A DNA stretch of 64,000 nucleotides from contig NZ_FOSL01000001.1 of the NCBI RefSeq assembly GCF_900114255.1, positions 434,001 through 498,000 of the forward strand. The letters are read 5' to 3'. Source of the stretch: Neomesorhizobium albiziae (lineage in GTDB: Bacteria > Pseudomonadota > Alphaproteobacteria > Rhizobiales > Rhizobiaceae). A program made the translations under genes and the position numbers. Of the stretch, positions 53,027 to 62,549 are shown piece by piece. The stretch's first letter is position 1, and the number at the start of each line of letters is the position of its first letter. The notes under the pieces are model-generated. The model saw only the letters and a program-made list of their open reading frames with translations, did not search any database and had not been told where the DNA came from.

Positions 53027-54484
53027 TCAAGCTCCTGCTTTTGCGGGTTGCATCGCCAGGTTCTCGCTGCTTGCGACGACATCCGCCGGCTGCGTGAGGT
53101 CTTCCATGGACATGCCGTAGGTTTCGGGCCCGAGGCGGATGCAGACAGCGAAGACCGCATACATGGCGGCCGCCAGGCCGAACACGCCCGTCATGCCATA
53201 GGCATCAAACAGCGCGCCGGAGATGGTCGGCACGAACGAGCCTGCCGCCGAACCGGTGGCCAGGATGAAGGCCACGCCGAAGGCGCGGATGCGCGTCGGG
53301 AACAGTTCGGGCGCGTAGATCCAGATCGAGGTGTTGAGCAACAGCACGAAGAATTGGAAGAGCGCGCCGAAGAACAGCACCAGGTAGATGGTGGTGCCGA
53401 GATACATGATGGAGAGGGCGGCCAGGCACGCGCAGATCGCACCGGCGGTCAGCACCTTCTTGCGCGGGAAGTAGTAGCCGAACATGGAGGCCGCAATCGC
53501 GCCCAGGACGCTGCCGCTCTGGATGATCATGCTGTAGAGCAGGCTGCCCTGCAACGTATGGCCCATCGACATGAAGATGATGGGCATCAAGGTCAGCACG
53601 GATAGCTGCGCGCCATAGCTCATCAGGATGGCGATCGACACCGGGATAATGCGGCCGAGGAACGGCGCGCGGAAGAGTTCCTTCCAGCCGCCCTTGGCGG
53701 CCGGCGCGTCCGTCGTCTGGTCCTTCGTCAGATGCTCGCGCACCACGAGGTTGCGCGGCCGGAGCGAACCGGCTTCCAGCACCGACAGCACCTTGTTCGC
53801 CTCGTCGATACGACCTTGCGAGGCGAGGAACCGCGGCGTCTCCGGCACAAAGCGGCGGTAGAAGACAACGAGAAGGGCCGGCAGGGCCAGCGAGGCGAAC
53901 AGCCAGCGCCAGCTATCTTCGCCCGGAAACAGGCTGAAGATCATCAAGCCGTAGACCGGCGCCAGGAAGTTGCCGAAGCCGCCCGCGCCGACATTGACGA
54001 GGCCCGCGGCCGTGCCGCGGAATTTCGGCGAGCAGAATTCCGACAGCATGGTGACGGCCGTGGAAATCTCGCCGCCGACGCCGAAGCCGACGATCGCCCG
54101 CGCAATGCACAGGAACATAAAGTCGGGTGCAAGCGCACATGCCGCCGAACCGAGGGAGAACAGAAGCAGGTTGACGCTGAGCATGACGCGGCGGCCGTAG
54201 CGGTCGCCCAGAATGCCCGAAAGCAGCCGGCCGATGGCCGCGCTGCCGAAGGTGATCGTATTCAAGAAGCCGATATCCGTGCCGGTCAGGCCCCAATGCT
54301 CCTTCAGGAGCGGCCCCGACACGCCGATCGTGTTCTGCTCGAAACTGTCGAACAGGCAGCCGATCAGCACGAGCGCGATGATCTGCTTGTGCGCCCCGGT
54401 CACTCCGATGCGGGTGAGCGCAGATTCCAATTGCCTGATGACCGGAGATGACCTGCCGGACTGAACCATTCCTTCTGCTGCCAT
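53027..54484 (-). CDS. MFS transporter (sugar/aromatic-acid porter type)
   Basis: 485 residues with 12 membrane helices. The signatures are SAAIGRLLSGILGDRYGRRVML between helices 2 and 3, ARAIVGFGVGGEISTAVTML in helix 4 and PELFPTRIRAFGVAF between helices 10 and 11; these fit the SV2/sugar-porter and AAHS groups. It is the first gene before the racemase-fold gene and divergent from an RpiR regulator. The substrate is unknown; the racemase-like partner suggests an amino acid derivative or hydroxy acid. Confidence 0.88.
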   Translation of the reverse strand: MAAEGMVQSGRSSPVIRQLESALTRIGVTGAHKQIIALVLIGCLFDSFEQNTIGVSGPLLKEHWGLTGTDIGFLNTITFGSAAIGRLLSGILGDRYGRRVMLSVNLLLFSLGSAACALAPDFMFLCIARAIVGFGVGGEISTAVTMLSEFCSPKFRGTAAGLVNVGAGGFGNFLAPVYGLMIFSLFPGEDSWRWLFASLALPALLVVFYRRFVPETPRFLASQGRIDEANKVLSVLEAGSLRPRNLVVREHLTKDQTTDAPAAKGGWKELFRAPFLGRIIPVSIAILMSYGAQLSVLTLMPIIFMSMGHTLQGSLLYSMIIQSGSVLGAIAASMFGYYFPRKKVLTAGAICACLAALSIMYLGTTIYLVLFFGALFQFFVLLLNTSIWIYAPELFPTRIRAFGVAFILATGSAAGSFVPTISGALFDAYGMTGVFGLAAAMYAVFAVCIRLGPETYGMSMEDLTQPADVVASSENLAMQPAKAGA

Positions 54485-54576
54485 AGTCTCCTCCTCTTGG
54501 CATCAGTGTGAAAATCAATTTTCTTATGATACATTCATGAAATGCTGTTTTCAAGCGAAACTTCAAACAGCCCGCA

Positions 54577-54611
54577 GCGGAATACAATTCAGATTGAAAC
54601 GGGTATTCCGC
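54577..54611. repeat. Palindromic repeat with GCGGAATA arms
   Basis: GCGGAATA (54577-54584) pairs with TATTCCGC (54604-54611), with AATTCAGATT between. The arms are related to the repeats at 3004 and 25428. It lies between the divergent MFS and RpiR genes. Confidence 0.6.
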
Positions 54612-54688
54612 TTTAGTTGTTTTGCTTTGCCGCATTCTTGCGAAGTCCGGCAAGTCCGCTACAAGCTTGGTTCGTGAGGGAGGGTCAG

Positions 54689-55531
54689 ATGGGGCCTACG
54701 GATCGTTCGTTCTTGTTCCGGGTCAGGGATGCCCTCGACGACCTGCACCCTGCCGAGCGGCGGCTTGGTGAATTCGTCTGCGATTTTCCGGGCGAGCTGG
54801 CGAGCTATTCCGCCTCGGAATTGGCCAAGCTCGCCCAGGTATCGAACGCCACGGTCACTCGGTTTGTGCGGCGGCTCGGCTACGAGAGCTACGAGGAGGC
54901 GCGCCGGCACGCGCGCGACGAAAGGCAGACCGGTTCCCGCCTGTTCCTGGCGACCTCCACCGATGCGGCCGGCGCCCAGTCGGTCGCAGCCCACGTCGCC
55001 CAGGGCATCGCCAATCTCGAAGGCACTTTTGCGACGATAACCGACGCCCAGGTGGACGCGATCGCCGATGCGGTCCTCGAAGCGCGCAAGACCTGGGTAC
55101 TCGGCTTTCGCAGCAGCCACCCCCTTGCCGACTACCTGCAATGGCAGATGACGCAGGTCACGGAAAACATCGTCGCCATTCCCGGTGCGGGACAGACGCT
55201 GGGCGAACATCTGGCGAGCGTAACCGACCGCGACGTGGCGATCGTCTTCGGCCTGCGCCGGCGGGTCGCGCAGATGGAAACGATCCTCTCGGCCATCGAG
55301 AAGATCGGCGCGAAACTTCTTTATCTCACAGACGAAGGCGTCCCCCACCGATCGACGGCGACCTGGCACTTCCGCTGCCAGACGCTGGCGCCCGGCCCGC
55401 TGTTCAACCACGTCTCGGTGATGGCGATCTGCCACCTGATCACGACCCGCGCTATTGAGCGGGCAGGTGCTGCCGGCCGCACGCGCCTGCGCGGCATAGA
55501 GCGGTTCGGCGATGCGCTCGAAGAACTGTAG
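54689..55531 (+). CDS. RpiR/MurR-family transcriptional regulator
   Basis: 280 residues from the ATG at 54689 with GAGGGAGG upstream; a longer frame back to 54617 exists but lacks family features. The HTH_6 domain reads LHPAERRLGEFVCDFPGELA, then LAKLAQVSNATVTRFVRRLGY; the SIS sugar-phosphate-binding domain has VLGFRSSHPLADYLQWQM. Family members sense phosphorylated sugars or other small acids. It is divergent from the MFS/racemase pair and probably regulates it. Confidence 0.88.
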   Translation: MGPTDRSFLFRVRDALDDLHPAERRLGEFVCDFPGELASYSASELAKLAQVSNATVTRFVRRLGYESYEEARRHARDERQTGSRLFLATSTDAAGAQSVAAHVAQGIANLEGTFATITDAQVDAIADAVLEARKTWVLGFRSSHPLADYLQWQMTQVTENIVAIPGAGQTLGEHLASVTDRDVAIVFGLRRRVAQMETILSAIEKIGAKLLYLTDEGVPHRSTATWHFRCQTLAPGPLFNHVSVMAICHLITTRAIERAGAAGRTRLRGIERFGDALEEL

Positions 55532-55636
55532 GCGCCCCTCCGCCTGCCGGTTGGCCAACTGCAAGGCTGGACAAACGGCTTGAGGTTGCCTGGCTTGCAC
55601 CCGCCGTGACAATCTCCCCTCGCTGGAGCACATCTC

Positions 55637-56263
55637 ATGATCCTGATCGGCCAATATGACTCGCCATTCGTGCGCCGCGTCGGCGTCGCGCTGACGCTTT
55701 ACGGCCTGCCGTTTGAACAGCGGCCATGGTCGTCATTCGGCGACGCCGAAAAACTGCGCGCGTATAATCCGTTGACGCGGGTGCCGACCCTGGTGCTGGA
55801 CAATGGCGACGTGCTGATCGAGAGCCATGCCATTCTCGATTATCTCGACAGCCTGGTGCCGGCCGAGCGCGCCATGTTCCCGAAGGACGAACCGGCGCGG
55901 TATCGGGCGCTGAAGGTTGCAGCGCTTGCCACGGGCCTGGCCGACAAGGCGGTGATCCTGTTTTACGAAAAACGGCTGCACCAGACGGTGTCGGATCTCT
56001 GGGTCCAGCGCTGCCGGACGCAGATTTCCGAGGTTCTCGCAGCACTTGAAGCCGACCGCGCCGGGCGGCCCGGCGACTATTGGTTCGGCGACCGCATCGG
56101 CCATGCCGACATCGCGGTGGCGGCGGCGTTGCGCTTCATCGGCGAGGTCCACGCCGGGCTGGTTTCGATGGACGCATTTCCCGCCCTTCGCGACCATGCC
56201 GCACGGCTGGAGGCGATGCCGGTGTTCCATGAGATCAGCCAGCCGTTCATCGCCCCGGCCTGA
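55637..56263 (+). CDS. Glutathione S-transferase family protein
   Basis: 208 residues. The thioredoxin-like N-terminal domain reads ILIGQYDSPFVRRVGVALTLY, with TRVPTLVLDNGDVLIESHAI as the glutathione-binding cis-Pro and E-S motif; the helical C-terminal domain ends IAPA with GHADIAVAAALRF in the middle. A Ser in the SPF stretch is the likely catalytic residue. It stands alone. The electrophile it conjugates is unknown. Confidence 0.9.
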   Translation: MILIGQYDSPFVRRVGVALTLYGLPFEQRPWSSFGDAEKLRAYNPLTRVPTLVLDNGDVLIESHAILDYLDSLVPAERAMFPKDEPARYRALKVAALATGLADKAVILFYEKRLHQTVSDLWVQRCRTQISEVLAALEADRAGRPGDYWFGDRIGHADIAVAAALRFIGEVHAGLVSMDAFPALRDHAARLEAMPVFHEISQPFIAPA

Positions 56264-56290
56264 AGCGCGACCGACAGGGAGCCATCTTAC

Positions 56291-57175
56291 TTACGCGACG
56301 GCCTTCGTGCGCCACAACGACCAGCCGAGATTCATGCCGGCGGCGGCGATCAGGATGGCTGCCGCGCCGACCAGTTGGGCCGGCTGCAGCCGGTGGCCGA
56401 AGGCCACGAAGTCGACCAGGATGGCGACGACGGGATAGATGAACGACAGCGAGCCTTGCAGGTGCGTCGGCAGTTTGTGGATCGCGCCATACATCAGGAT
56501 ATACATCACCCCGGTATGGACGATCCCGATGATGGCAAGCATCGCCCAGGTGCGGGCCTCGGTCGGCAGGTGCGAGAGATTGGCGAACGGCGCCAGCATC
56601 AGGATGCCGACCGAAACCTGGATGAGCGCGATGAGGTGCGGCGGGGTGCCGGCGAGTTTCTTGGCGACAATCGCCGCGACCGCCCAGAAGAAGGCGGCGC
56701 CCAGCGCCATCAAGATGCCGCCGAAATAATCCGTGCCGACCGCCCCCGTGCTCGGCTTGCCCTGGACGATCAGCAGCATGCCGGCAAACGCGATGGCCAG
56801 CCATGTCAGCTTTCGCACCGTCAGCCGCTCGGAGAAGAACAGCGCACCGAAGCCGACGAGGATGAAGGGCTGGGTGTTGTAGACGGCGGTGGCGATGGAA
56901 ATGGATGCACGGCCGTAGGCGCCAAAAAGCAGCAGCCAGTTGACGACGATTGCCACACCGCCAAGCGCGGCAAAGGCGAGAACCCGCGGCGACAGGAGAC
57001 CGCGCAGCAGCCCGAGCGATGCGCAGACGACCAGCAGCGTCGCCGCGCCGAAAACGCAGCGCCAGAACACCACGTCCATGACCGGCTGCCCGGACATCAC
57101 CACGAACCAGCCGATGGTTCCCGAAATCACCATTGCAGCGGTCATCTCGACGGTACCGCGATTTATGTCGGACAT
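56291..57175 (-). CDS. EamA/DMT-family transporter
   Basis: 294 residues, about ten membrane helices in two EamA halves (first half MVISGTIGWFVVMSGQPVMD, second half GGILMALGAAFFWAVAAIVA). The end LIAAAGMNLGWSLWRTK is cytoplasmic. It lies divergent from an Lrp-type regulator, 133 bases away, a common arrangement in which the regulator controls amino-acid export. The substrate is probably an amino acid, by that pairing only. Confidence 0.88.
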   Translation of the reverse strand: MSDINRGTVEMTAAMVISGTIGWFVVMSGQPVMDVVFWRCVFGAATLLVVCASLGLLRGLLSPRVLAFAALGGVAIVVNWLLLFGAYGRASISIATAVYNTQPFILVGFGALFFSERLTVRKLTWLAIAFAGMLLIVQGKPSTGAVGTDYFGGILMALGAAFFWAVAAIVAKKLAGTPPHLIALIQVSVGILMLAPFANLSHLPTEARTWAMLAIIGIVHTGVMYILMYGAIHKLPTHLQGSLSFIYPVVAILVDFVAFGHRLQPAQLVGAAAILIAAAGMNLGWSLWRTKAVA

Positions 57176-57308
57176 GAAAAACCCCTGCGCTGCGGATGGC
57201 CCTGAGAATCCACCATTGCGGTGGGAAATTACAGCGATACGAGAAGGCAGATTGCGAAAATGACTTAATTATGTAAGGTTGTTGGCGTAGAATTTTGGAG
57301 AAAGTGAA

Positions 57309-57749
57309 GTGCTGGACGAAATCGACCAAAGCATCCTCGGAATCCTTGCCCGGGATTCGCGGATTTCGCTGAAGGACCTTGGCCAGCAGGTGGCCCTCTC
57401 CTCGCCAGCAGTTTCGGAGCGGCTGCGGCGACTGGAGGAGCGCGGCGTCATCCGCGCCTTCACTGTCGAGATCGATCCGGCAGCGCTCGGCTATACCCTG
57501 CAGGCGATCGTCCGCATCAGGCCACTGCCCGGCAAGCTGCACATCGTGCAGAAGCTGCTGGAGGATACGCCGGAATTCTGCGAATGCGACAAGGTGACGG
57601 GCGAGGACTGTTATGTCGCGCGGTTGTTCTTGCGCTCGATCGACGACCTCGACGTCATCATCGACCGCATCGCCGACAAGGCCGAGACCAACACGTCGAT
57701 CGTCAAGGCGCAGCCGATAAGGCGCCGCCCGCCGCCTTTTACCGTCTGA
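57309..57749 (+). CDS. Lrp/AsnC-family regulator
   Basis: 146 residues from a GTG at 57309 with GGAGAAAG upstream. The winged helix reads DEIDQSILGILARDSRISLKDL and SSPAVSERLRRLEERGVI; the RAM domain for amino-acid binding covers residues about 65-140. It is divergent from the EamA exporter gene and is likely to control it. It converges with the demethylating flavoprotein gene, 15 bases apart. Confidence 0.9.
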   Translation: MLDEIDQSILGILARDSRISLKDLGQQVALSSPAVSERLRRLEERGVIRAFTVEIDPAALGYTLQAIVRIRPLPGKLHIVQKLLEDTPEFCECDKVTGEDCYVARLFLRSIDDLDVIIDRIADKAETNTSIVKAQPIRRRPPPFTV

Positions 57750-57764
57750 CCAGCCGACGAGGCT

Positions 57765-60191
57765 TCACCCCCGCAGGCGCTGCTGGTTGCCGTCGAACAG
57801 CGGCGCAGGCTGCATGCGCGCGGCGTGGCGCTTGCCCAGAAGCTCGATCTCGAACCCGTCGCTCTCGTCGGCGATGTCTTTTGGCACGTAGCCCATGGCG
57901 ACCGAGGCCCTGGCGTGATGCGCGTAGCCGCCGGAGGTGACCCAGCCGCGGACTGCGCCATCGAACCAGATCGGCTCGTCGCCGATCACATCGGCATCCT
58001 CTGCCTCGACGATGAAGGCGCGCAGGCGCAGTTTGCCGCCGGATGAGCGCTCCGCTAGCGCGGCTTTCTTGCCGATGAAATCCGCCGGCTTGCCATAGGC
58101 GACGAAGCGGTCGAGCCCGGCTTCCAGCGGCCCGTAGATCGGCCGGTATTCGCGCGCCCAGGAGCCATAGTTCTTTTCGAGCCTGAGCGCGTTGAGGGCG
58201 CGTGTTCCGAACAGGCCGATGCCGAATTCCCTGCCTACCTCCATCAGGGCGTGGAAGACCGAGCGCTGGTATTCGGGAGCAATCCACATTTCGTAGCCGA
58301 GATCGCCGGTATAGCTCACGCGGCCGACCAGGCATGGCGCCATGCCGATGTCGAGTTTCCTGACGTCCATGAATTTGAAAGCGGCGGCCGAGACATCGGT
58401 GCGGGTAACTTTTTCCAGCAGTTTTCGCGCCTCGGGCCCGGCAATGGAGAGGCCGGTCAGCCTCTGGCCGAGTGCTTCGACCTTGACCGAGCCGTCGGCT
58501 GGCAGGTGTTGTTCGAACCAGCGCATGTGATACTGCTCGGCGACGCCGGATCCGGCGATGAACCAGCCTTCGCTGCCGAGGTTGGCGAGTGAAAAATCGC
58601 CGATCAGTTTTCCATCTTCCTTCAACATCGGCGCGAGCGTCATGCGGCCAGGCTGCGGCAGCTTGCAGGCGAGCATCCGGTCCAGCCATGCCTCGGCGCC
58701 GGCGCCGGTCACCTTGTATTTGGCGAAGTTGGAGATTTCCGACAGGCCGACGCGCTGGCGCACGGTTTTTACCTCGGCGGCGACCGAGGAAAAATCTGTG
58801 GAACGGCGCCAGGAGAACTCGTCCTTGACACCGTCCGGCGCAAACCACAGCGGCACCTCCAAACCATAGGAAACGCCCCATTGCGCGCCCTTGGCGGCGA
58901 GCAGGTCGTAGACCGGCGTGGTCTTAAGCGGCCGCCCAGCCGGCAACTCCTCATTGGGGAAGCGGATGGAGAACCGGCGCGAATAGTTTTCGCGGACCTT
59001 GGCGTTGGTGTAGGCCATCGAAGCCCAGTCGCCGTAACGCGACACGTCCATGGCCCAGATGTCGGCGCCGGGATCGCCATGCAACATCCAATTGGACAGC
59101 GCCAGCCCGACGCCGCCGCCCTGGCTGAAGCCGGCCATGACACCGCAGGCCACCCAGAAGCCGGGAAGGCCGCGCACCGGCCCGACCAGCGGATTGCCGT
59201 CGGGCGCGAAGGTGAAGGGGCCATTGATGATCTGCTTGATGCCGGTGTTCTGGAATGCCGGGAAATGGCGGAAGCCGACCTCCAGCGAAGGTGCGATGCG
59301 GTCGATGTCGGGCTCCAGCAATTCATGGCCGAAGTTCCACGGCGTCTCGAATTCGGACCACGGCTTGTTGGCCTTTTCGTAGGTGCCCATCAGCATGCCG
59401 CCGCGCTCCTGGCGCAAGTAGAGCTCGCCATCAAAATCGACGGCGTGGATGATCTCGGTGCCGGTCTTCCTGTTCCAGTCGGCGACCTCCGGCATATCCT
59501 CGGTGATCAGGTACATATGCTCCATGGCGAGCACCGGCAGCTCCAGCCCGACCATGCGGCCGACCTCGCGCGCCCACAGGCCACCGGCGTTGACGACGTG
59601 CTCGGCAATCACGTCGCCCTTGTTGGTGATGACGCGCCAGAGGCCGTCGGGCCGCCGCACAATGTCCTCGACCTTGGTGAAGCGCTCGACCTGCGCTCCC
59701 AGTTTACGCGCCGCCTTGGCATAGGCATGGGTGACGCCGGAAGGATCGAGATGGCCGTCCTCGGAATTGCGGACAGCGCCGACAAACTGCTTCGGGTCGA
59801 TGAGCGGCATCAGCTCGGCCGCTTCCTTCGCTGAGATCTCTTCAAGGTCCAGGCCGAGATATCGGCCCTTGGCGACGACGCCGCGCAGCCAGTCCATGCG
59901 GGCTTCAGTCGCCGCGAGAAGCACGCCGCCAGTGACATGCACCCCGGTCGCTTGGCCGGAAAGCTCCTCGATCTCCTTGTAAAGCTCGATAGTGTATTTC
60001 TGCAGCTTGGCAACGTTGGGGTCGCCGTTGATGGTGTGCATACCGCCGGCTGCATGCCAGGTCGAGCCAGAGGTCAACTCGTCGCGCTCCAGAAGCACCA
60101 CATCGCTCCAGCCGGCGCGCGCCAGATGAAACAGCACAGAGGCGCCGACCACACCGCCACCGATGACCACGACCTTTGCATGCGACTTCAT
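57765..60191 (-). CDS. FAD-dependent demethylase, dimethylglycine/sarcosine dehydrogenase type
   Basis: 808 residues in two parts. The N-terminal DAO half has the dinucleotide motif VVVIGGGVVGASV and His 46 in SGSTWHAAGG, which in dimethylglycine dehydrogenase holds FAD covalently. The C-terminal half from about residue 430 is a GcvT-like folate domain (WRRSTDFSSVAAEVKTVRQR, LSIAGPEARKLLEKVTRTDV, YTGDLGYEMWI). The family removes N-methyl groups and passes the one-carbon unit to tetrahydrofolate. With the MttB homologue upstream, it would finish breakdown of a quaternary or tertiary amine. Confidence 0.9.
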   Translation of the reverse strand: MKSHAKVVVIGGGVVGASVLFHLARAGWSDVVLLERDELTSGSTWHAAGGMHTINGDPNVAKLQKYTIELYKEIEELSGQATGVHVTGGVLLAATEARMDWLRGVVAKGRYLGLDLEEISAKEAAELMPLIDPKQFVGAVRNSEDGHLDPSGVTHAYAKAARKLGAQVERFTKVEDIVRRPDGLWRVITNKGDVIAEHVVNAGGLWAREVGRMVGLELPVLAMEHMYLITEDMPEVADWNRKTGTEIIHAVDFDGELYLRQERGGMLMGTYEKANKPWSEFETPWNFGHELLEPDIDRIAPSLEVGFRHFPAFQNTGIKQIINGPFTFAPDGNPLVGPVRGLPGFWVACGVMAGFSQGGGVGLALSNWMLHGDPGADIWAMDVSRYGDWASMAYTNAKVRENYSRRFSIRFPNEELPAGRPLKTTPVYDLLAAKGAQWGVSYGLEVPLWFAPDGVKDEFSWRRSTDFSSVAAEVKTVRQRVGLSEISNFAKYKVTGAGAEAWLDRMLACKLPQPGRMTLAPMLKEDGKLIGDFSLANLGSEGWFIAGSGVAEQYHMRWFEQHLPADGSVKVEALGQRLTGLSIAGPEARKLLEKVTRTDVSAAAFKFMDVRKLDIGMAPCLVGRVSYTGDLGYEMWIAPEYQRSVFHALMEVGREFGIGLFGTRALNALRLEKNYGSWAREYRPIYGPLEAGLDRFVAYGKPADFIGKKAALAERSSGGKLRLRAFIVEAEDADVIGDEPIWFDGAVRGWVTSGGYAHHARASVAMGYVPKDIADESDGFEIELLGKRHAARMQPAPLFDGNQQRLRG

Positions 60192-60319
60192 GATTTTCTC
60201 TACGGTTTCAATGGATTGGAGAGGTTTCGGGAATCTTTGCGGGAGGGCGTTGAATCAGATCCTCAGCCGTTGCCCGGCGAGCAAGCGCAATTTGTGAACC
60301 TGGAATTGCTGGTCGAGCA

Positions 60320-60697
60320 TCAGATCGAGAACAGGATCAGGCCGAAGAGCAGGACAAAGACTGCGTCGATTGCGATGGCCACGCCGGCTCTTTGCGAAAG
60401 GTAACGGCGACCTTGCGCCAGGACGAGCGCGATGAAGGCAAGTTTGCTGGCGCCGGCAAACAGCAGGATGGGCACCGTGTGCGAGGAAGAAATTCCGCCA
60501 TAGATCAGCGCGATGCCGACGAGCGTGATCAGCACACCCCAATTGCGGACCACGATCTCGGCCAACGGCCCCTCGATGGCCTCTCCGAACATGGACTGCA
60601 GGGCGGCCCTTGGCGCAAACACCGCCTGAACCATCGACGCCGTGATCAAGCCACTTGCGATCATGATCCATCCAGAAAAGCGCACGATCAATTCCAT
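60320..60697 (-). CDS. Small four-helix membrane protein
   Basis: 125 residues, four hydrophobic segments (beginning FSGWIMIASGLITASMV, ending IDAVFVLLFGLILFSI). I do not recognise a named family with certainty; the layout resembles DUF4345-like small membrane proteins. It lies between the mttB-type gene (97 bases upstream) and the flavoprotein gene (128 bases downstream), all on the minus strand, so they may share a transcript. No function can be stated. Confidence 0.7.
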   Translation of the reverse strand: MELIVRFSGWIMIASGLITASMVQAVFAPRAALQSMFGEAIEGPLAEIVVRNWGVLITLVGIALIYGGISSSHTVPILLFAGASKLAFIALVLAQGRRYLSQRAGVAIAIDAVFVLLFGLILFSI

Positions 60698-60793
60698 CAG
60701 GCAAATCCCCCCACCGGCAAGAGCCAGCCCGCTCGCCCATCGTTAGCACATCTTCCGTGTGGAGGCGCGGCATCGCGGCTGCAGGCAAAAAAA

Positions 60794-62332
60794 TCACGGC
60801 TCGCCCTGCCCTATCTCTTCGCGACGCTTTGCCATGTAGGCTTCGAGTTCCTCGCGGACCGCCAGGTCCATCGCGGGCTCGACATATTCCTCCAGCGCCT
60901 TCTTCCAGAGGCGCGTCGCGCGCGCCGTGGCGTCGAGACCGCCGGCTTCAGCCCAAGCTTCGTAATTCTGCCAGTTGGAGAGCAGCGGCTGGTAGAAGGC
61001 GGTCGCATAACGCTCCAGCGTGTGCGGCTCGCCGAAGAAATGACCGCCTGTCGGCACCCGGCCGAGCGCGTCGAGCGCGAGTTCCCCTTCGTTGACATCA
61101 ATGGGGCGCAAAAACTCCATCATGTGCTGGATCATCTCGACATCGATGATGAATTTTTCGAACGAGGCGGTGAGCCCGCCCTCCTGCCACCCGGCGGCGT
61201 GGTAGACGAGATTGCCGTGGCCGAGGATGGCGCCCCACAGAGCCATCATGGTCTCCCATGCCCCTTGTGCGTCGGCGGCGTTGGAGGCGGAACCAGGCGT
61301 GGTGCGGTAGGGAAGAGAATAGCGCCGCGCCAACTGGCCCGAAGCGACATTGGCCTTGGTGTTTTCCGGCGTGCCGAAGGCGGGCGCGCCCGACTTCATA
61401 TCGACATTGGAGGTGAAGGCGCCATACATCACCGGCGCGCCCGGCCGCACCAGCTGCGTCAGCACCACCCCGAACAGCGCCTCTGCATTCTGCTGGGCGA
61501 GCGCGCCGGCGAGCGTCACCGGGCTCATCGCGCCCATCAGGGTGAACGGCGTGACGGCAACCGACTGGCCGAACTCCGCCATGGTCATCAGGCCCTCCGC
61601 CATCATGTCGTCGAAACGGCGCGGCGAGTTGACCGAGATGATGGTGGTGACACCGGGATCTTCGGCAAGCTGATCGAGCGTCAGCCCGCGGGAAATGGCC
61701 ATCATGGAAATTCCGTCGAGCGCCCTGCCCCGGCCGATGGCCGAAACGTGGAATGCCTTGTCTGTGAGTGTCAGGTTGGCGAAATAGGTGTCGAGATGAC
61801 GCGAGTTGGCCGGCAGCTCGATCGGCGCGCAGACCTGGTTGCCGATCATGTGGATGCAGTTGAAATGCTGCGCCAGGCGCACGAGATCGGCATAGTCCCG
61901 CAGATTGCCGGCGCGGCGGCCGCGCTCCATGTCGTGCACGTTGGGCGGTCCGGCGACCAGGGTGAAGTTGATCCGGTTGCCGCCGAGATGGATTGTTCTT
62001 GCCGGATTGCGCGGGGTCAGCGTGTAGGAAGACGGCGTGGTCTTCAGCGCCTCGGCAACGAGACCGCGGTCGATGCGGACGTTCTGGGTCGCATGGTCGA
62101 CCTCAGCGCCGGCCTTCTCGAACAGCGAAAGCGCGCGCGGGCTCATCACCTCGATGCCGAAGTTTTCGAGGATATGCATGGAGGCTTCGTGGATCGCCTC
62201 CACCTGGTCGGCGGACAGAAGCTGCATGGGCGGATAGGGATTTTCGACGCACCGCAGCGGCAATTGCGGGATGGCGGCCGGGCCTCGGTGGCTGGTCCGC
62301 TCGGCGCCGCGTCTTCTTCTTGGCTCGCTCAT
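60794..62332 (-). CDS. Trimethylamine/betaine methyltransferase family protein (MttB-like, non-pyrrolysine)
   Basis: 512 residues from the ATG at 62332; the frame runs on to 62476, but the extra part has no family features. MttB-type blocks are seen: QLLSADQVEAIHEASMHILE, VAGPPNVHDMERGRRAGN, and a glycine-rich ALWGAILGHGNLVYHAAGWQ. There is no in-frame amber codon, so it belongs to the non-pyrrolysine group, of which some members demethylate glycine betaine with a corrinoid partner. No corrinoid protein gene is in the window. The flavoprotein downstream supports methylated-amine use. Confidence 0.88.
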   Translation of the reverse strand: MSEPRRRRGAERTSHRGPAAIPQLPLRCVENPYPPMQLLSADQVEAIHEASMHILENFGIEVMSPRALSLFEKAGAEVDHATQNVRIDRGLVAEALKTTPSSYTLTPRNPARTIHLGGNRINFTLVAGPPNVHDMERGRRAGNLRDYADLVRLAQHFNCIHMIGNQVCAPIELPANSRHLDTYFANLTLTDKAFHVSAIGRGRALDGISMMAISRGLTLDQLAEDPGVTTIISVNSPRRFDDMMAEGLMTMAEFGQSVAVTPFTLMGAMSPVTLAGALAQQNAEALFGVVLTQLVRPGAPVMYGAFTSNVDMKSGAPAFGTPENTKANVASGQLARRYSLPYRTTPGSASNAADAQGAWETMMALWGAILGHGNLVYHAAGWQEGGLTASFEKFIIDVEMIQHMMEFLRPIDVNEGELALDALGRVPTGGHFFGEPHTLERYATAFYQPLLSNWQNYEAWAEAGGLDATARATRLWKKALEEYVEPAMDLAVREELEAYMAKRREEIGQGEP

Positions 62333-62549
62333 GGTTGGCATCAAAGCCCGCGCCGGCACGCCAGGCTGTCGGAAATCCGTCATCTGCGGGCGGGATTTTA
62401 GCTGAAGCGGCATTTTCGATGCAGTAGATGCCAATAAAACGACATCTCGGGTCGAATTATTGTTACTTCGCCGCATCGCCTCAATCGCGCCCGATTGGTT
62501 AAGGGTGCAGGCAAGATTCCTTTTATGATTTTCGCCTAATGCTCACCGG

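Noticed and set aside
60794-62332. Pyrrolysine-containing trimethylamine methyltransferase
   Set aside because: The frame has no internal amber codon and no pyl genes are near.
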